Shown one piece after another: positions 1 through 10,368 of a DNA stretch of 64,000 nucleotides. Position 1 is the first letter of the stretch, and each line of letters starts with the position of its first letter. The notes under the pieces are model-generated. The model ran no database searches. It was not told where the DNA came from and saw nothing but the letters and a program-made list of their open reading frames with translations. The position numbers and the translations under genes were made by a program. Source of the DNA: Agrypnia vestita (Eukaryota > Arthropoda > Insecta > Trichoptera > Phryganeidae); contig JADDOH010023643.1 of the NCBI GenBank assembly GCA_016648135.1, forward strand, positions 620,001 through 684,000, in the 5' to 3' direction.

Positions 1-139
1 TTATTTGCATAATTACCGCTTATTTTAAGTAATCAATTAAAAATATATAATATCTTTTGCCGGAAAATGTTTTTTCTCTTTTTTAATGCGAGGTATCAAA
101 TAAGCATATTCCATATAAAGTTGGTGTTACCGTTGTGAC

Positions 140-440
140 TGATTGAAGGACCCCGCTACATCACGAGCCGCAGGAGCGGCTGACGGGGCGCTGTACTTGT
201 AGCGCAGTAATTGACACACATTCATCATTTGATCCGATTCTGCCCTCGTCCCAGGGAAGGAACTGGAGCAGACCATAGTGTATCGAATCCCACCGCCAGC
301 GACGTACAAACTAAAGAGAATTCGGGAAGACAGAAAGACACCAAGACCCCCGAGAAGAATATTGTCGGAATAGTCTTTCCAAACTTTGTATATGGGACAC
401 AGACAATTAGAGCGAATGAAGATAGTCGCGTTAGAGATGT
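140..440. other. GC-richer island, open frames on both strands
   Basis: This patch is clearly less AT-rich than its surroundings and is open on both strands for over 80 codons (minus frame about 127-540, plus frame about 211-453). The plus frame has no ATG at its start, and an in-frame stop lies directly upstream. I recognise no domain in either translation. It could be an exon, an old repeat or a regulatory island. A host gene cannot be supported from the sequence alone. Confidence 0.3.
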
Positions 441-543
441 AGTGCTGGTGTAAGAGTAAAACTGGTTGTTGTAGTGGCTGAAATACTCGTCTCATTTCAA
501 AGGCGTAACTTAGTACCATTGTAATGGTACAATGGTACAAAGT

Positions 544-584
544 GGTGAAGCTAATATTAGCGTGGCACTTATATTAGCTTCACC
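544..584. repeat. Perfect 14-bp inverted repeat (hairpin)
   Basis: The arms GGTGAAGCTAATAT (544-557) and ATATTAGCTTCACC (571-584) are exact reverse complements around a 13-nt loop. A small GGTAC duplication precedes it. No terminal signature ties it to a known transposon family. It may be a MITE remnant. Confidence 0.6.
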
Positions 585-933
585 TGTTTGTCTGGACGGA
601 ATATTATAATCGACATTTCACGCACTTCCCAATGTCCAGTCGAGCTAAAACTTTGCACACAGACGTATTCTCGATGACAATACACGAATCAATTCACTAA
701 TTAATCAATTAATCCATCATAATTAATGATTTAAAACTTTTACGTGAGAAATGAGTTAATAAGATCATCAAAAGAAGGCGGTAGTTTCCTACCGAAGTGA
801 TTTTGTACGATGCGTAATATTAAGACCGATTTAATATGGGAAAGTAGTTAGAGCTCACTAATATATGGCGCTAGTTTCCCTTTTTGTACGCTGATCACCA
901 ACCGGATGGTTGAACTGGTGAAGTCTGCAACCA

Positions 934-1083
934 ATGGATAACTTCAGGAAACCGTCAGGTATGAAACAGATGGCGCCGGATAGTTTTGGTACCTACTGCC
1001 AATTTGAAGATTTGAATTCTTACGGCGAAAACAATGACATGAAACCACCAGATAAACTAGCTATAATTAAATGGCTATTTTAA
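934..1083 (+). CDS. Hypothetical small ORF, 49 aa
   Basis: I do not recognise this product. An ATG at 934 follows an in-frame TGA, and the frame stays open for 49 codons to TAA at 1081. The translation starts MDNFRKPSGMKQ and ends KLAIIKWLF. It has a balanced composition with several D, E, N, P and Y residues, unlike the K/N/I/F/L-rich chance frames nearby. The local sequence is also less AT-rich than its flanks, including two GGCGC-containing stretches. There is no signal peptide, membrane segment or cysteine pattern. It may be a fragment of a transposon gene, a single exon or a chance frame. The call rests on composition only. Confidence 0.2.
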   Translation: MDNFRKPSGMKQMAPDSFGTYCQFEDLNSYGENNDMKPPDKLAIIKWLF

Positions 1084-3308
1084 TGTAGGCAGTAATTAAG
1101 AAAGTAGCCAGGACATTTATTTTAATTTTTTTTATTATTTATTGATTATTTTTGCATAAAAAATCCAAAATAAAAAATAAAAAATTCTTACATTTATATA
1201 ATGCACAGATTAATATAGCTAAATTTAGCATAAAAAATATAAATATGCATTAATCTAAATAATATAAAATAAAATTGAATGGAAACATTGATTCAATAAA
1301 GGCTGAATAATTATCATTACAATTATAATTATTAATTGACAACTGTTGCATCCTATTAAAAAATTGTAAGGTAATGTATTATTGCTGTGGTTATTTACCT
1401 CTCATGTAAAAAATTGAAACTGAAACTTCAATGAACGGTCGTAAAACTTCAATAATCGCCAATAATCTGAATTTGATGAGATGTGCAGATATAAACATTT
1501 TCAAAATCAATAGCAACCCAGAAAAATTAGAAATAGACTCTGATGGAAATCATGAAAAACTCCTAAGGTTTCAGAAAATGGCATCGATGTCACAAGCTGG
1601 GAAAACATGAATGGCTAAAAACACTAATATATTCATATTCAGATATAAAAAAGAGTTCTCGTAATGAAAAGATCTCTTAAGTGGTTGGAAAATGTGGAAA
1701 GTATGAATGATATTGAGAAGATGTAAAGAAATGTATAAAGCGAGTGCTGAAGGTAACAAATTATAATATATATTGGAAGACAATCCTGCTAGAAAACTTA
1801 AGAGATCCCCTCTGCCGATACCTCAGGAGAAACAGCCCGATGGTAAGCGAGTAATAGATAAATAGTATACATCTAATAAAACATATAATACGAAACCTTC
1901 AAAATGTGATGATGGGAATAAGATGAAAATACTGCGCCTAGATCGTATAATTTCTACTGGTCCATCTATACTTCTGAAGCAATAAATAACGTACATTGCT
2001 TTTTTCGGAAACTTGTAATACTAAAGATATCCTGCAAGACGAAACAACAGCTTGTTGGCCTTGGCTTAGAAGGAAGATTACCCACTAAAGACCAACCAAG
2101 TTAAGACTAGTAGAGATGGCGGAGCATTTGTAATAAGATCATGAGCTTAAGCCATGAGGGACCAAAGAAGACCGTCTGAAGAAGAACTTAGTTACCTGGC
2201 TCCAAAACTTTGCCGCAGCGGTGAAACTGCCAAACGCGTAATCCATTTCTCCTTTTGCGATTTAATTTGTAGAATATGAGGAAACAACGATGCAGATATT
2301 TAAACTATGTATAAGAAAACTGTGTAGTAAGAGGTTGTTGTATATTTCAATAATGTGATTTTATTTATCATATTTAAAATTTAGTTTGTTTTTAAGCATT
2401 GAGTTACAAATTCATTACTATCAACAGTTTGAAATAATACGATTCCTTTATTATGATGACAAAAAAAACTAATTATTCATATGATTATATCAGAATTAAC
2501 ACGTAAGCTTAACTGTATAATTATAAATAAAATAGCATGAAATATTTTTTTAATATTAAATAATTATTATTCACTCTATATAGTGTTTTTTTTTCGTGTA
2601 TATTTTTGGATTATATAATGGTTTTCATATTTTGCTGAGAGATTTTACAATGTGTTCATTTCAATTAGTTATTGTTATTTTGATTGTTTTCTTCCGTACC
2701 ATTTCTTAATAGTATTTAAACTGTAAGGAGTTCTATTTTTGTTTTTTCACTCATTTTTTCAATGCTGCTATGCGCCATGTGCACATATCATTTGCCAGAA
2801 CAGAACGTTTCCAGCACTGCTTCTTCATTTCAGATGGCCTGACAGACAGCTTAGCCAAAGACGAAAAGGATCATGCGCAAGATTTTTTCCAATTCCGATA
2901 AAAATAAATGTATAAGTATATTCATGATTGCTTTTACCTATTTAAAATTATTATTAACCTGCTTACTTACCTTACATAAATTGTTTGCCATTTCTCCCGC
3001 AGTGTTTGATTACGCGTACTTACCTGCAAGTAAAAACAATGTAATTAGCTGTAATCCACATAAATATTACTCTCCTTATTTGAATATCACACTTTTAATA
3101 AAGGTATAATTCTACAAGCATCCTGCGCTCATATGAAAAAAACACTGCTCTCTGGACTTTTCATTTAAGGAAAAAACTCATCTGAACTTTGCTTATTCAA
3201 CCTGGGCAGATTAATGCTTTCCGTACTTTATTATATTGTGTATTATAAAGAAAACCATTCCATGTATTTCTTTACTGGTTGACTTTCACCTACATACTTT
3301 ATAAATAA
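1084..3308. other. AT-rich intergenic DNA
   Basis: I see no gene here. Homopolymer-rich A/T sequence predominates, with a slightly more complex patch at about 2000-2240 that has no readable frame. A polypyrimidine tract plus AG occurs near 2840, but the following frame is closed at once by TGA, so I do not call an exon. Confidence 0.6.
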
Positions 3309-3693
3309 CTAGCTGTGCCCGCAATATTTTATCAATTTGTTTGGGTGTATGTCATCACGGAGTTTTTTATAGAGTTCTACAACTTCTCTGTAAAAAGTAT
3401 TTAAATATCTCTTTCCGTTAAGGCAGCGTTCGTAAAAAACGCATCGCTTGACCATTTTTTTGTCGACTTTAGTTGCAAAATAGGTCACCACGAAAAGCCC
3501 TTTTATTTTAACGGGTTAATATAAAGCCTATATCCACTTTGAAAGTCCATTCTAAATATTGATGTCTTTCATCAATATTTTAGAAATCAGATTAGTAGTT
3601 TCAGAGATTACCTATTACATCCAACTCACAAACTATTTTTTTAAAACAATTTTTCATTGAACTAGATGGAAGTATAAAAATATAGGTAATAGA
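3309..3693 (-). mobile_element. Non-autonomous Helitron, full length
   Basis: On the minus strand the element starts with TC (complement of 3692-3693), preceded by host A (T at 3694 on plus). It ends with GCGGGCACAG then CTAG (3309-3312), followed by host T (A at 3308). TC at the 5' end, CTRR at the 3' end and insertion between A and T are the diagnostic Helitron features. No Rep/helicase frame is present, so it is non-autonomous. The interior is shared with the copy at 16340-16625. Shared segments include AGGTAATCTC near the 5' end and AAAAGGGCTTTTCG-like sequence further in. The ORF at 3309-3491 is a chance frame within it. Confidence 0.75.
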
Positions 3694-5108
3694 TTTTATA
3701 TTTTATATATGTTCTTGGCATGTTTGTCATCTTTTTGTAATCCAACGTTTGATTATCTTGCCTGTAATAATAAATCTTGCATAGTTTTAATCCGCTGCAA
3801 ATGTGTCGCAGTTGCAATCTTTTGGTCCTATCTGAAATTGTGCAGTAGTTTTAAGATGTTTTTGTATTGTGGTAACATTTTTAATATGTTTTATGTAATT
3901 CAATATACTTCCTTTTTATATTCAACTGTAGTATGTAATTCAATGTTCTTATCTTTTGTCTCACAATAGCAATGTTGCGTATACCTATGATTCAATGCTT
4001 CAAGGAATGTATGTCATTGAGAAATTTGTGATTTTTTAGATTATTTCATTTTTTCTAGAAATCCGTGTAGCATTCTACTTCGCGAAAGTATGCAGTTACC
4101 GAAAAAAAATTTTTTAATTATTTCTTCAAAAAGAGAAAAATGGTCTAGTAGTACATAATATTAATTATAAATTTATACCTATTAATTATCGACTTATTTT
4201 CCATTACTTTCTGTATACCTACCTATCTATCGGTAGTATGTATTAAAATATTCTAACATTATTAAATTATATCAATCCATCGTATATCACTTATTCAACC
4301 ACTAATCAAAAACAATGATTTAATTATGAAATTTCCCGAAAATTCCCTCAATTTTATCTCGAAAAATATATGTTAAAAATAATTGTTTTCTTGTATGCTT
4401 TGAAAGTTCTTATCCATAGGCATAATGACAGAGAACGGTGTATGCCAGTAGGAGTTTATTAAAGTAGCTTTATCGTTTTTAGGAATTCCCAAATTACCCC
4501 GCACTTGAATTAAATGTTACATCAAAAAATTGCCCTTTTCATCGTATGTGTATGTGAAACTAGTGCATGAATTTAACCCTTTGCGTAAACACGCGAACTA
4601 AATATTTCACATAAATTTATTCACATATGCGGAAAAGGCTTTTTAAAATATTTCCTATAAAAAATTTAATCAATAAAAAATAAAAAGTGAGCAGCGAGTG
4701 TTATTTTAAAAATGTTGTTATCTTAAAAATTTGAACGTAAAAAATCATATGTCAATTCAATATATGTACATATTTATAATTCAGTCTTGAATGGCAGTCG
4801 TAATGAATATTCGAACTTTGACGCCATAAACGGACATTTTGTGGCCTTTGGCGGTGCCTATATTTTATGCAGCTCTGCCTGCATATATATGCACTTAAAG
4901 CTTCAATTTTTTCTTCCGTATATAACAATAACGTAAAAACACTATTTTTTTTGCCATTTCGAAATAAGATCAGATCAGACTGGTGAACAAATTTAGCCGA
5001 AAAATTTACTTAGAGAATTTTTCAGAACAGTTTGATAGAAGTTTAATAAGAACTGGAGGGTTTAATAGAACCCCACAGTATTCTTTATTAGCACACGTAT
5101 TATTCTAA
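3694..5108. other. AT-rich intergenic DNA
   Basis: I find no gene, RNA or clear repeat. The 86-codon frame at 3709-3969 is rich in F, C, Y and S, has no recognisable motif, and fits a chance frame in AT-rich DNA. Partial GGTACC/TACCTACC-type motifs occur near 4216. Confidence 0.6.
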
Positions 5109-5162
5109 TTTGCTTCGATCGCATTCATAAACTTTCTCACATACGCTCTTCGATTGTTGAAT
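5109..5162 (-). pseudogene. Short non-LTR retrotransposon RT C-terminal fragment
   Basis: The minus strand reads FNNRRAYVRKFMNAIEAN. This aligns by eye with the C-terminal tail seen elsewhere in the window: NNRKACMKRSMNITEAK at 18.6 kb and RRTCMRRCMNVAEAK at 60.7 kb. The same residues (NRRA, K/R-F/S-MN, EA) recur at the same spacing. Only about 18 codons remain. It is a truncated fossil of the same retrotransposon family. Confidence 0.5.
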
Positions 5163-5254
5163 CTTTTTATTAAAAGCCTTTTTACTCAAGATATATTATA
5201 GATGTCTCATAGAGAGGAAGGTATTTTTTTATATGGGGAAGTAGCTAAGTTTTT

Positions 5255-5340
5255 GGGTGTTCACAGGACTTACGACCTGTCGTACGGCTGGCTTATGTGA
5301 TCACTTTACATATAGTGTTCTTGAAAAATTTGGACATACC
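5255..5340 (-). repeat. Family X repeat fragment
   Basis: The sequence around CAGGACTTACGACCTGT and GTGATCACT matches the left arm at 46150-46260. It also matches, in reverse orientation, the copies at 28160-28470 and 46763-46985. It is a truncated member of a dispersed AT-rich repeat found four or more times in the window. Confidence 0.5.
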
Positions 5341-6158
5341 CAAAATATTCTAAAAAGCCTTTTTATTTAGAGCCAAATATTTTCATTTATTTATTAAATG
5401 CCAATTTTTTTATTTAAAGCCAAAAGCCATATTGAGTTATCTTTCAATATCTTCCAATACTCGTACAGTAAAGAGTGGGTACATCAATTTTTTCCTTTTA
5501 ATTTTTGTAGATAGTTACGCCCCTGTCCTGCGATGTATGTATTTTATATGCTGGTTTTTAAAAAAATGTTTAAAATGATTATTGAAGAATCATAATTTAT
5601 AGTTTTGTACACATAATATATTCATAATACACTTCTTGCCCATTGAATTCCAATGAAAAGTTTCATATCACTAAGTTGGCAATAAGCACGAATTATTCAT
5701 TAAATTAAATGCAGAACGACTGAACAATACAAAGCGCAGCCGTATAGAAAACATGGAATATATTAATATATTAGACATCCCTTATTGGGAGCAAAACTTA
5801 ACGTACGGAGCATGGAAAAATTAATTGGCTTAATTTTAAAATTAAATTTACAAATATATGACAACGTCCATGAATCACACTTTTGGTATACCCAAGTTTT
5901 TTTTTTCGATATAATTAAGTTTATGAAAGAAGAAAAAAATGCTCAACCAATTTTGTTAAATTTATTCTAAATCAGTCAAGCGTGGTTTGTTTTCAATAAT
6001 TATAATGAAAATCGATTGATTTTAAGACACGAGGTCTAACATATTTTTTTTATGACTTGACAGATGACGGAAGTTAAGTCATAAAATTAAAAACAGTCGC
6101 TGAAAAGTAATCTAGGTATTGTTTAAAATTGCAAGGGTAGTGTGCAGCAAGTGACACC
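5341..6158. other. AT-rich intergenic DNA
   Basis: Nothing recognisable. The 61-codon frame at 5785-5970 has an AT-driven composition and no motif. Confidence 0.6.
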
Positions 6159-6216
6159 ATTATCAGTAACTATAATACTTAAATATTACTAGTTAAGTAT
6201 TATAGTTACTGATAAT
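6159..6216. repeat. Perfect 24-bp foldback
   Basis: The arms 6159-6182 and 6193-6216 are exact reverse complements (the inner part is ATAATACTTAA against TTAAGTATTAT) around a 10-nt loop. A second, overlapping inverted repeat (CTGATAATAAATA at 6209-6221 with its complement at 6243-6255) extends the structure. It is probably a MITE remnant or foldback element. No target duplication is visible. Confidence 0.75.
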
Positions 6217-6479
6217 AAATAATGATAATGAATAGGATCACTATTTATTATCAGATATTGGCCTTATCAACAGAAAGTTGGGTCATCAATAGTAAATAAA
6301 TTAATGGAGGTTCTTATATTTTTTCATTCTTCTAAGCGAATCCTTTCATTATAAGTATTTATTTATATCATGTTAAAATAAAATAAATATATAACACCAA
6401 ATAGCATATTGTTGTGACCAAAATATTTTTACATGAATAACGTTTTCTACTGCACTATCGAAATCGGAATATTAGAGAG

Positions 6480-6960
6480 TCTAGAATTTTAGAATGCGGC
6501 TGAGAATGGCAGAAGATTTCGGCCACGCGCACCTAGCAGAAGCTGAAGACAATTCGTCAAACTTCGGATTAGGTCACGCCCTCTCTCCAAATGTGTGTGT
6601 ACGCAGATTGGTTCAACCACATTCTTACAGTTGTAAAACTGTATTTTTTCTAATATATTTCACGATCCAGTATTTAAAAAACGCGTGTTTATATTTGCTA
6701 AACATTAGCAGAGTTTAAAATAATTTGGGCGAGCACTGTACGTTTAGCCGTCTTTGAATTGTTTATGTTTTATATGGAGTGATAATTACCACCGGTGAAA
6801 TGGCACCGTCATCGTAAAATTGGATTTTTATGCAAATTGTGGTTAAAAATGGCGCGACGTAATTGGGTGTTGATTGCAAATGGTAATTAATTAGCGTAAC
6901 AATTTAACACTCAACGCTCTGTTTGATCGACAGCTACGATTGTCTTCTTTCAAAATGATA
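6480..6960. promoter_or_regulatory. Candidate conserved regulatory island
   Basis: The sequence has higher complexity than its flanks and a cluster of recognisable transcription-factor-like sites. ATGCAAAT (POU octamer) at 6830-6837 is directly followed by TGTGGTTA (Runx core) at 6838-6845. Overlapping homeodomain cores TAATTAATTA lie at 6884-6893, and ATTGGGTGTTGATTGCAAATGG sits between them. The plus frame at 6494-6718 begins plausibly (MRLRMAEDFGHAHL) but ends in chance-like sequence, so I favour non-coding function. This is an inference, since conservation cannot be tested here. Confidence 0.35.
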
Positions 6961-8177
6961 TTTATGCCTTTATATTCGGTAACTGGTATTCGGCCGTATT
7001 CTGAAATAATGTTATTTCTGTATCTTCACAGTTATTATATAACATTGTGATGCCGCCAATTTTGAAGGTTTGAAATTCATTGATTCAATCAACCAGAAAA
7101 CTCTAAGGCGTAAAAAAATGTTAAGTTATTCACAATTATGAATAATGAGCTTTCTAATTGATTGAATTCATTAATTTAAAACCGGACAAACCTAAAATTT
7201 CAAAATTGGCGACATTAAAATAAAAATATAGAATAACTGTCAAGATAAAGAAATAGAAATACTGCTTATTTCCGAATACGGCCGATTGTATGGGGATCTA
7301 ATTAATCACCAAAGGCGCGAATCGTCCAGAATTTGAGGGAATAGAATTGTAAAAAGAAAATATTGACTTATTATTTTTTGCGCAGTATTAGGTTTTAATA
7401 AATTAATGTTTATTCTTACGCTGTGGCTAAGCTGTATTAGAGAAGATATTATACAGGAACAGAGGGCGTTCGCGAAAGACCTCGCATGATCAGATAAACC
7501 AAACATTGGAGGACAGACCAGTTAAGCTTCAGCAACGCATGCGTGACAAAATTAGAGCAAAGCAAAGAAAAAAGCAAAATTTGTGTGAGAAAAGTATTTA
7601 GGGGAAGCGGTGTGATGGTTAGTACAAACCAATATCAAAATTTTTTGGAAAAATTAGATTTATAAAATTGCTACTTCTGTGTGACTTACGATAAATAAAT
7701 TGTTGATGTTGTGATGCACTATTGATGAGTATACTAACTTCATTCAGTTGTCATCAAATGTTTATATTTATCAAGTTTCCATCAATGTTATCATTATTTT
7801 CGGTGCACGAATGCTTAAACCTATATTATATTTCTCAACTTACATCGGTTTATCTCAAAAAATAATCATAAAATGTAATGTTTTATTATATAGGTATATA
7901 AAAACAAAATTTCGCTGAAAATGATCGCTATTTTAATATCTAAACTTATTATTTTTATGTCTTCATTTATTCACTTTTATATAAAAAAATCAATTATATT
8001 CTATGATATGATGTCTGCATTCATTTATACTAGAAGATTTTGAGGTTTCTCTGTTTTTTAACATTCTCTTATGGAAATAAAGATCATTGTATTCATATAT
8101 TAAAGGAAACACATTCTTATTGTGAAGTTGCAATTTCAGAACAAAGTTCTGTGATTTATTAAACAATTTTTATCAAA
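6961..8177. other. AT-rich intergenic DNA
   Basis: No gene is visible. A short higher-GC patch at about 7450-7560 is open on the minus strand (7306-7506), but it has no recognised motif. Confidence 0.55.
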
Positions 8178-8293
8178 CAATTAGAAAAAACATACAGAAA
8201 AAATCAAATTAACGAAAAAATATTTTAAATGCCGCCGGGACATTTAAAATATTTTTTCGTTAATTGATTTTTTCTGTATGCCTTTTCTAATTG
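8178..8293. repeat. Long foldback, about 53-bp arms
   Basis: The left arm 8178-8231 and right arm 8241-8293 are inverted copies with two substitutions and one 1-nt indel. They are separated by the GC-rich 9-nt spacer CCGCCGGGA. The structure stops one base before the Helitron 3' end at 8295. It is either a MITE/foldback that became the Helitron insertion site or a hairpin generated with the insertion. Confidence 0.8.
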
Positions 8294-8355
8294 ACTAGCT
8301 GTGTCCGCGCGGCTTCGCACGCGTAGATTTTTAGTACACTGTTTGGATCGTCATA

Positions 8356-8546
8356 GAACTTTCGCGAACCTTCTAGAACATTCTCCTTCCAGAACTTTCA
8401 AGAAATTTATCGAATGTACAGATACCTTCTAGACACACCGACACATTCCGCTACTCAGTTTAGAACCTTATAGAACTTTCTAGAATTTTCTAGAACTTTC
8501 CCCTTCCAGAACTTTCTAGAGCAGGTTTTTCTGGAACCTTCTAGAC
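8356..8546. promoter_or_regulatory. Dense heat-shock-element-like pentamer array
   Basis: Alternating GAA and TTC triplets spaced by 2 nt form long runs: six perfect units at 8356-8383, five perfect of six at 8387-8414, seven perfect of eight at 8463-8500, and further runs at 8504-8521 and 8529-8546. The rule nGAAnnTTCn is the binding pattern of trimeric heat-shock factor, which usually needs three units. Any frame with a TTCTAGAA tandem origin would give this periodicity, so function is inferred. The array sits wholly inside the Helitron. Confidence 0.6.
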
Positions 8547-8722
8547 TCACCGACACAGTCGGCGCGCCTATTTTGAAACAATCTGAAGCATGCACAGCCA
8601 CCCCCACCAAACTCACATATTTTCGATGTGACACCAAGGGCTATCTTAAACCACCACCATAACCACTGGTGGGTGGTTGTGGCTGGTTGTGGAGAAAACT
8701 TGGCGGGTAGGGAAACACGGGT

Positions 8723-8730
<8 letters not shown>

Positions 8731-8755
<25 letters not shown>
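8731..8755. repeat. TA dinucleotide microsatellite
   Basis: An uninterrupted (AT)n tract of 25 bases lies next to the proposed 5' end of the Helitron. Confidence 0.9.
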
Positions 8756-8759
8756 CTGA

Positions 8760-9429
8760 TTAATAAAATTTGTTTAATCATTGTATTCCTTTAGTCTTTT
8801 GTTGTATAACAATTTCGTTTATTTCTCTCATATTTTGTTTTCATTTCTTGTGTTATGTTCATGAATATGTGTTATAAGTAATTTTAATTAAAACTTGCAT
8901 TCTGTCATTTAAATTTTGTTTTTCAAGTCTTGTATCAATATTTTACGGTTATTATTTTACGTTATTATTTTACGGTGAGCCAAATTTAAACGGTTAGCAT
9001 CTTTTTAAATTTAGAGTATTTCTACTTTGAATGATTCTCATCGTTCTGTTGAATTTTTTATATCTTCCTCGAATGAATTATACAATTTTTTATATCTTCC
9101 TCGTTTCTAAAGTTTAAAATAGTGAAGCAATATCGAACATTTAATATGTATTTAATTGTACTTGTATCACGATTTCCCGATATTTAAAATCATATGCAGA
9201 ACATTACAATTTTTTTTTTAAAAATATGATATATATTTGATTCAAAATGGGTCTGATATCAGCCACACGAACGTACAGACATACGTACGAGTTATTTTAT
9301 TATTAGAAGGATGATTCATATATTTTTTTGCTAGTATTTTTGTGCAGCGAAAGTTGAATATTTTTTTATTCCAACGTGGGTGTGTTACTTTATCTACCGA
9401 TTTATTGGTAACATCTTTATTACGTCGTG
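8760..9429. other. AT-rich intergenic DNA with a short duplication
   Basis: No gene is visible. A 20-base unit AATTTTTTATATCTTCCTCG occurs at 9052-9071 and again at 9084-9103, a small local duplication. TTATTTTACGTTATTATTTTACGG near 8950 is another short tandem copy. Confidence 0.6.
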
Positions 9430-9620
9430 AATCCTCGGCGAGTGTATTTACGATTTAACATTGTTGACAAAGCTCAAAGTGCAAAGCTTTCTGTGTACAA
9501 GGGAGCTTTCGGTGGAAACAAAATCGATAGGACAAAACAATCATAAATATTTATAATTATCGTCCGGATGATTCATGGCGTCGTTCCATTTCTGTTTGTT
9601 ATGGAGAAACTGCAAGGGGT
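9430..9620. promoter_or_regulatory. Candidate regulatory island
   Basis: This segment is more complex and less AT-biased than its flanks. It has three CAAAG-type TCF-like cores in about 25 bases (ACAAAGCTCAAAGTGCAAAG), an ATCGAT core near 9533, and TCATAAAT / TTTATAATTA homeodomain-like cores. It lies about 250 bp upstream of the TATA/Initiator pair at 9856-9886. Enhancer function is inferred from motif clustering. Confidence 0.3.
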
Positions 9621-9855
9621 CTCAAATTATAATATTGAACAAACCTTTGAATTTTTGGTGTAATTTTTTTTTATTATAACAAACCAACAGTTTTGTTTTG
9701 TAAAATATACACCGAAAAACATTTTTTTCTGTAAAAAAATGATAATATTAATTATAACAGAAATACATTTTGATTAAAAAACTACGTTGAAATCGTCTAG
9801 AATGCTTTGTAGGCCTCTCGTATTGTCTAGAATAAATCTCTCGAAGGAATTTATT

Positions 9856-9886
9856 TATAATAGGCGTCACGCAATGCGGGGTCAGT
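9856..9886 (+). promoter_or_regulatory. Putative core promoter: TATA box plus arthropod Initiator
   Basis: TATAATA begins at 9856 and TCAGTC lies at 9882-9887 with the A at 9884, giving a TATA-to-start distance of 28 bases. That is the expected spacing for an RNA polymerase II promoter with the arthropod Initiator TCAGT. Two copies of GTCTAGAAT lie just upstream (about 9795 and 9826). An AATAAA-rich segment follows at about 10168-10178. The unit could be a host promoter, an LTR or a retrogene. Confidence 0.45.
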
Positions 9887-10209
9887 CAATTCGTTTCGTT
9901 AGAACCAGTGTAATCAGTGATTTGTGACGGTAATAATACAACACGTTACCATAATACCAACGGAGCGAGCACAGTGTGACCAGCAGTGATACCAACGAAC
10001 ATTGAACGGAGTTTACTAGAACGTGATCAAAGCAATAGGAACAACGTTAATTAGTGCGAATTAAGAAACAGTATAATAAAAAGTATTTAAAATATTCTGG
10101 AGACATTCAGTGACCAAAATTAAGAACGATACTACAGTTAAACTCGTGTCCAGTGATTTTCTTTGGAAATAAAATAAATTTCTAGCGTTTTCATTTGTAT
10201 CCCAAATCC

Positions 10210-10368
10210 ATGTCCCGTGAAAATATTGTTTACGAAATGGCTTGCTCTGAATTAAAGATATACATCCCTCCCCAGTTACGTACGCTTGTGGATCCTACCA
10301 ACTTAGCTATGACCGACGGATATGATTTATTAATGGCATATGTAGCAATTCTCTTAAAAGCGATATGA
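10210..10368 (+). CDS. Hypothetical ORF, 52 aa, downstream of TATA/Initiator
   Basis: ATG at 10210 opens a 52-codon frame ending TGA at 10366-10368. The translation begins MSRENIVYEMACSELKIYIP, continues with PPQLRTLVDPTNLAMTDGYD and ends hydrophobic (LLMAYVAILLKAI). Codon composition is balanced and unlike the AT-driven chance frames. It lies about 325 bases after the predicted start site at 9884. I do not recognise the protein. The leader is A-rich with many AAC and CAGTG words. Possibilities are the start of a retrotransposon gag with the rest lost, a first coding exon, or a short host gene. No second LTR is visible. Confidence 0.35.
   Translation: MSRENIVYEMACSELKIYIPPQLRTLVDPTNLAMTDGYDLLMAYVAILLKAI

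Larger units (their letters stand above)
8295..8759 (-). mobile_element. Non-autonomous Helitron carrying heat-shock-like sites
   Basis: On the minus strand the 3' end is a GC-rich hairpin (CGCGTG / CGCGCG), then GACACAG, then CTAG (8295-8298) and host T (A at 8294). The likely 5' end is TCAGTATATA (complement ending at 8759) after host A (T at 8760). These are Helitron termini. Inside are a TA tract, a GGTGGTGG-rich segment (about 8650-8690) and a dense array of TTCTAGAA-type sites. No Rep/helicase frame exists. The minus frame at 8455-8637 is a chance reading through the array. The 5' boundary is less certain than the 3' one. Confidence 0.65.

Noticed and set aside
127..540. 137-codon minus ORF as a receptor-like gene exon
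   Set aside because: It has hydrophobic stretches but no recognisable receptor motif, and the plus strand is open as well, so a gene call is not supported.
2830..2880. Exon beginning after a polypyrimidine-AG acceptor
   Set aside because: The frame after the ATG meets TGA at once and no donor or other coding signal follows.
9795..9845. Heat-shock elements upstream of the 9.86-kb TATA box
   Set aside because: GTCTAGAAT words occur twice, but GAA/TTC triplets are not in 5-bp phase for three units.
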